From: Botryotinia globosa | Taxonomy: Eukaryota > Ascomycota > Leotiomycetes > Helotiales > Sclerotiniaceae | Direction of reading: 5' to 3' | Assembly (NCBI GenBank): GCA_014898425.1 | Contig: RCSZ01000019.1 | Location: 596,978 to 660,977 of the forward strand | Length of the DNA: 64,000 nucleotides | Shown here: positions 59,558-64,000 of the stretch, one piece after another | How positions within the stretch are numbered: the stretch's first letter is position 1 | Layout: every line of letters starts with the position of its first letter | Notes under the pieces: generated by a model | The model's database searches: none | What the model saw: only the letters and a program-made list of their open reading frames with translations | What the model was told of the DNA's origin: nothing | Position numbers and translations under genes: made by a program

Positions 59558-59727
59558 CCCTTCGAGACTGTGACAGAAGACTATATGAGAGTGGCCTCGT
59601 CCCATCTTAAGCAAGAACAACAAACACTTCCATTCATTCAATCATCTCTCTTACTTTGACAAATCACTATCATCTTTAAACTTCCACCGTCTCTTCTACA
59701 CACACCTCAAACCACACAACAACCAAG

Positions 59728-60240
59728 ATGTTCGCCTCCATTCAGAAGCTCGCCATTCTGGCTCTCTTCTTCGGTCTTTCCGCTGCTGCACCGGCTCCTG
59801 CCACAGCTTCTGATGCTATACCCCAAGTTTCCACCGAAGCTTTGACGGCCTTCGGCCTTACTGAGGACATGGTCACCGCCGCGAACATCACCAGCCGCGA
59901 CATTCTCGAAGCTCGCGCCGTCCTCGCAACTCGCTTCGATTCATGCGATCCTCCATTCTTGCCCCACGACGCCACTTACGGTGCATGCGCCCTTCCTTTG
60001 GTCGAGGCGGCCCGCCAGGGGAACACCATTTACATGCTAGTTCTAGCAGAATACTTAAGCCACCATATGGCTTGCCCAACGGATGGCATTCAGGGCGGGG
60101 CTGCGCGTCCAGTCGGCAAAATCCTTGCTCATCGTTGTGGGGCTCCAGGCCCGGATTATGTTGAACAGGGAGCGCAAGGGTGGTCCATCAATAGTTCTTT
60201 CAACGAGGAACCTTGTGTTCCAGGAGACAAATGCGCTTAG
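59728..60240 (+). CDS. secreted cysteine-containing protein, 170 aa
   Basis: The start is in a strong context (CAACCAAGATG) after a CA-rich leader. Residues 1-20 (MFASIQKLAILALFFGLSAA) form a signal peptide followed by a short Ala/Pro segment. The mature chain has six Cys, in DSCDPPF, GACAL, HMACPTDG, AHRCGAPG, EEPCVPG and DKCA, likely three disulphides, and one or two N-glycosylation sites (NITS, NSSF). I do not recognise the family, and it may be an extracellular protein of host interaction or growth. The region is unusually GC-rich compared with its surroundings. A donor GTGAGT overlaps the stop (TA|GTGAGT) with an acceptor TATAG at 60294-60298, so an intron may split the stop codon; the protein is the same either way. 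Confidence 0.8.
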   Translation: MFASIQKLAILALFFGLSAAAPAPATASDAIPQVSTEALTAFGLTEDMVTAANITSRDILEARAVLATRFDSCDPPFLPHDATYGACALPLVEAARQGNTIYMLVLAEYLSHHMACPTDGIQGGAARPVGKILAHRCGAPGPDYVEQGAQGWSINSSFNEEPCVPGDKCA

Positions 60241-60907
60241 TGAGTTACTCGCAGGTACATGTTTGATTCTGGCATGCGAAGCTAACAAATTCTATAGGAT
60301 GCAGCGCTTGTTTTAAGTAGTAATATAAGGGTTGATTGCGAGTTTTTGAGTGAGGCACTGGGGTACTGAGCGTATAAATGCATTCGAGTTGATTATCTGT
60401 GTTTCTTTTGTCTTGGGATCACTCACTACTCGCTAATAACGTTTGGAAAGTTTTGGAAAGTTATCACAGGTTGTGAGATGACTGCTTGATATAGCCTTTT
60501 GAAAGCTGGAGTTTATTTGAATCTATTCATTCTTTAGCTTTGCTGTGGGCTTAAAGGGGGCTGATTAGTTAGAATATGTACTTTAATTTCTTTTAAAATA
60601 TGATTCACGTTCATTCATGAGATAAAATATATCCATATAAAAGCTTCATTATTAATTGACCAATGATCTATTGATATTATGATTTATAAATGAATCAAGA
60701 TAATGTAATGTGATGAATTCTGGGCATGAATTAAAAGAATCGCATGCTACTCTAACAACGAAGCATCATTTCTGGTCTTAGGCTACAAAAGTCGGCTTTT
60801 CGAAGTCCGCGGATTATCGTGGATTGTGATATAAATATGTGCATATATGCTTTGCTAGACTGCTATGTGCATTATCTAGTGTTAGAATTGTCAACAAAAA
60901 CTTTATT
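60241..60907. other. intergenic, no feature seen
   Basis: About 670 bp, becoming AT-rich after 60580. It should include the 3' UTR of the secreted-protein gene. No other feature seen. Confidence 0.5.
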
Positions 60908-61770
60908 ATGGAAGCCATCGCGGAGCCACAAACTTCGCAGTCTTCTGGTTATATTGCTATGCATCAGTCTCGTGATGTGAATTTGACAACGCTATTAAAA
61001 TCTAGTAACCTTACAGATTGCTAATTGTTGTTCTATACTCAAGTGCGAACAGTATCATCGAAGAAAGGTGGATCAAAAGATCGAGCATGTCATATGGTCG
61101 ATTGCTGATTATTCAAATTCATTGTGACAGATGATTTCCTTGTTTGGACTATCAAACAACCAATGTGACATGTCGAAATTTGATTCGACGGCTTGTGTTG
61201 GCTCAGGTGAAACCAAGTACTAGAAATAGCGAGCAAATTGATTTCTATTTTGTGGATACTTGGAGTAACAAATCTTTCAGGGATATCAGATTTAACCAAC
61301 TCGAGAAGCAGCTTTCCGATATTCAACGGACTTTGTCAACGCTGCAAAGCAGTCTTATGGAGCTAAAAGTATCCAATCATACTTCCAATAGCAGAAATAA
61401 GAGAGAAACGCGACACCCCAGTTAGGCAGTATACTGCAGTAGTCATGAAAGACGGCTCAAGCCTGCCATCTCCAGAGATAATCGCCTTTGAAGGTGCATC
61501 ATCTCTTAGTATTCAATCACAACTTGCAAGCGAGATATTTTGAGACCTAGTCAAAGGGAACCCACAAGAAAGCTCGACCCCAGATATACTCGCAGCTCGA
61601 CAAAACTTTGAACCGTAATGACCCACAGTCACTTCTTTACGACAAATTCTTTCCAGAGATAAAAACACAGGAGAAGTCTGAAGGGAAGATCGTAATGCCC
61701 CCCTTAACAGATATTGTGCTGCTCTTGAAGTGGACTAAAGGTGACTATGTATACAAAATCAATCTAATTG
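60908..61770 (+). pseudogene. Zn2Cys6 transcription-factor relic
   Basis: Pieces of a fungal zinc-cluster regulator appear in order. A possible first exon starts MEAIAEPQTSQSSGYIAMHQ at 60908. After an acceptor at about 61042, CEQYHRRKVDQKIEH resembles a Zn2Cys6 start with the second Cys replaced by Tyr and the following Arg-Cys missing. A coiled-coil LEKQLSDIQRTLSTLQSSLM (about 61300-61360) is the usual linker after the zinc cluster. Then come YTAVVMKDGSSLPSPEIIAF (about 61430-61490) before a TGA, and LLYDKFFPEIKTQEKSEGK (about 61627-61685) in a shifted frame. The gene is cut off by the AT-rich block after 61790. At least three stops or frame changes are present, and the zinc cluster could not bind metal. 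Confidence 0.6.
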
Positions 61771-61789
61771 TCGGGACATCGATCATATG

Positions 61790-62785
61790 ATCAAAGAGGG
61801 CACTGTATTAGCTAGCGTTGCGCTAGCTCTTCTCTATATTAAGTACTAGCTTCCCATAGATAATAATGATTAAGAATGAATATAATCATATAGAACTAAT
61901 AAGTATTTGTATTTATATTAATCAAATTGATACTAATACTAATTAATAATATTACAAATTAGAGCCTTAAACTCTATTAAAAATACTAAGTATTTTTATA
62001 TAATATTTAGGATTAATAGAAATTCTAAAAAACTATAAAAAAGATATTATTATATTTAATATAATATACTATCTCTTTTTATAATACTAAAGAATATACT
62101 CTAAATAATTATATTGGGAAGATATATTCAAGAAATTTGATTTTATTAAATGTAACAAATCGATCTTGTATTTATTATATATTTACCTTTATATTATATA
62201 TTGTATTAGATAAAACAACAATCTTCTTTATTATTATATATTCAAAGAACATTTTCTTATATATATATATATCTATAACAACTTTCAAAATAGCTTTATC
62301 TATATAGTATAATTATATTAAAAAATGATATCCTAATACCCTACTAACTAGTATTACTAGTTTTACTAATATTATAAAATATTTAGGGTTTTTAGAGTTA
62401 AATATATATATATATATATATATTTTTGAAATCTAAAAAGAATTTGGGATTTAATAGTATTTTTACTTTTTTGCTAGCGTTATTCCTTATTGAGTTCTAT
62501 TTTTAGGATTTTAATTAGTATTATAGAATATTTTACTTAATATTAGAGCTAGCTTATTAAAACCAACTTTTTTAAACTTTTCAAAAAAAACTAAATTGAT
62601 TGATATAATTTTTATTCAAATCGGGCTTAGTTCGTTTTTGATTTAGAAAAATACAATTTTCTTTATTTTTATAAAATTTTCAATCTAATATAAAAGTTTA
62701 AATATAAATAATTTCGAAAAATATATAATATATTATTATAAATAGAATTTAAAATTGAATATTTTAGTATAGTTTTTATTATAAA
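61790..62785. repeat. AT-rich, mutation-degraded repeat block
   Basis: Nearly pure A/T sequence with (AT)n runs around 62403-62422 and no open frames. It truncates the transcription-factor relic on its left. Confidence 0.8.
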
Positions 62786-63439
62786 TGTTGTTTTTAATAA
62801 ATATTAATTAAATCACTTAATATTATTATAATATTAAGGGAACTAATTATAATAATAAAATTCTATTATTATAATAAAATAATAAAAATTCAATAATATA
62901 AGAAAAATTTCTTATATTCTTTATTCTCTTTATATAAGAAAGAATATTACTATAAAATAAAATAAAGAATTCTTTATTAAAAAAGAAATCCTTTATTAGT
63001 TCTTCATTCAAAATAATAATTTATTATTTTGAAAAATTTAAAATATAACGTAGGAGCTAGTCCAAATGCGGAATGACAGACGCAATCTTATATAATATTA
63101 TTTTTCCTTTTTCTTTATTATAAAAATTGATTACAAATCAATAAAGAAAATTGATAAAATCGATTGCAAAATCAGAAATTTCAAGTACGCTATATACGTA
63201 TTATAGGCTTGCGCCACCTACGTATAGAGGGTAGGAAAAAGCACAAATAAGTGGCTTGAGTCCCTGTATTTAGATCTTTTTCTAGTATCCACTTTTATAT
63301 ATTTATAAGAATATATAATACAATACAATAATAATAAACTCTATTTATTCTACTAGCTTAAGCTTCTAATATAATATTATTTTAATATTATTTTCAATTC
63401 GGCTTAGCTTATCCCACGCTAAGCGAGTGACCAACGACA
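62786..63439 (+). mobile_element. solo LTR of the Copia family
   Basis: 654 bp starting TGTTGTTTTTAATAAATATT and ending GAGTGACCAACGACA, in inverse orientation to the LTRs at 45180 and 52506 and clearly homologous over the full length. It has TG...CA termini and is flanked by ATAAA on both sides (62781-62785 and 63440-63444). No internal sequence adjoins it, so it arose by LTR-LTR recombination. It keeps many C and G bases lost from the LTR at 52506. Confidence 0.94.
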
Positions 63440-63660
63440 ATAAATATATAAAACATCATTTTTTATTTTCTAATTTTACTAATATCACTAAAATACAACT
63501 GATATTATAAAATATCTTACGTAATAATAAAGCTAGCAATATAAGAATAGTATTTTTGAAATATTTAAGGAATTTCAAACTATATAGCGCTTTTAAATTT
63601 TTCAAAAGCTTAAATTTAATAATTGAATCTGAAGTCACGTGATATTCACGTGATTTGAAT

Positions 63661-64000
63661 CCTAATTATTATTCCGAGGATTTTATTGGTGGTTAGCACT
63701 AGTGGTGACTACAACCCTAAGGGGGGTGATGACCCAGCCAAAAACGCTCCAATTGGTCATCACCTTTTCTAATTTCAATTTAAGGTTTTTTGAAAATCTG
63801 AAAAAAGAAATTAATAGAGATTCAATTGAATAATATTTATTCGAAATTAGAATTCGAAAAGTTTTTATATTAGGGTTTTTGTATTGAATTGAAATAATCT
63901 AACTATTATTCCGAGGATTTTATTAGTGGTCAGCACTAATGGTGACCCCAACCCTAAGGGGGGTGGTGACCCAGCCAAAAACGCTTCAATTGGTCACCAC
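63661..64000. repeat. 237-bp-period tandem repeat with conserved hairpin
   Basis: A block of about 103 bp starting ATTATTCCGAGGATTTTATT at 63668 recurs at 63905, a period of 237 bp, and the second unit runs off the window end. Each block contains CAGCCAAAAACGC flanked by GGTGATGACC and GGTCATCACC (unit 1), or GGTGGTGACC and GGTCACCAC (unit 2), so each can form a 9-10-bp stem. The intervening 135 bp are AT-rich. Confidence 0.85.

Larger units (their letters stand above)
57028..59727. other. intergenic with inverted and direct repeats
   Basis: About 2.7 kb between the NmrA-like gene and the secreted protein. It holds a palindromic repeat pair at 57504-57722 and a diverged third copy at 57777. 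Positions 58430-58700 and 58780-59100 are AT-rich. A poly-G run occurs at 59435-59444. No gene is recognised. Confidence 0.5.

Overview
The window is nuclear DNA of a filamentous ascomycete, most likely a plant-associated Leotiomycete of the Botrytis/Sclerotinia type. This is an inference from short GT-AG introns of about 50-70 nt, CAAAATG-type start contexts, a GH11-CBM1 xylanase, an endothiapepsin-like secreted protease, and long AT-only blocks typical of genomes with heavy repeat-induced point mutation (RIP). No species was identified by search.

Layout. 1-5560 is an AT-rich, mutation-degraded repeat block. 5819-40100 is a gene island holding a secreted aspartic protease (-), a DUF4140/DUF4139 protein with an FG-repeat insert (-), an SDR gene with a premature stop (+), a five-exon putatively N-myristoylated protein kinase (-), a disordered orphan (-), the Qb-SNARE membrin/Bos1 (-), a small membrane protein (+), a broken GH11-CBM1 xylanase (+), a six-cysteine small secreted protein (-), a Bor1/SLC4-type anion transporter (+) and a SET-domain methyltransferase (-). 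40180-53700 is a second AT-rich block: a mini-element with 29-bp terminal inverted repeats (41651-42000), a 125-bp inverted repeat, and a complete but RIP-inactivated Ty1/Copia element on the minus strand (45180-53148) with both LTRs and a 5-bp target duplication. 54140-61770 is a short gene-poor island: amidase pseudogene, NmrA-like reductase whose start codon appears lost, a 170-aa secreted protein, and a Zn2Cys6 transcription-factor relic. 61800-64000 is AT-rich again, with a solo LTR of the same Copia family and, at the window end, a 237-bp-period repeat whose hairpin shows a paired base change.

Functionally the island mixes housekeeping genes (vesicle SNARE, transporter, kinase, methyltransferase) with secreted, host-facing or dispensable genes. 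The intact genes do not form a recognisable cluster or pathway. I found no clear new multi-gene system. The most notable pattern is gene decay: five separate genes carry independent inactivating lesions (nonsense, start loss, deletion, frameshift), and two of the five abut AT-rich repeat blocks. Exon coordinates were worked out by hand from splice sites and reading phase; all intact models close in frame.
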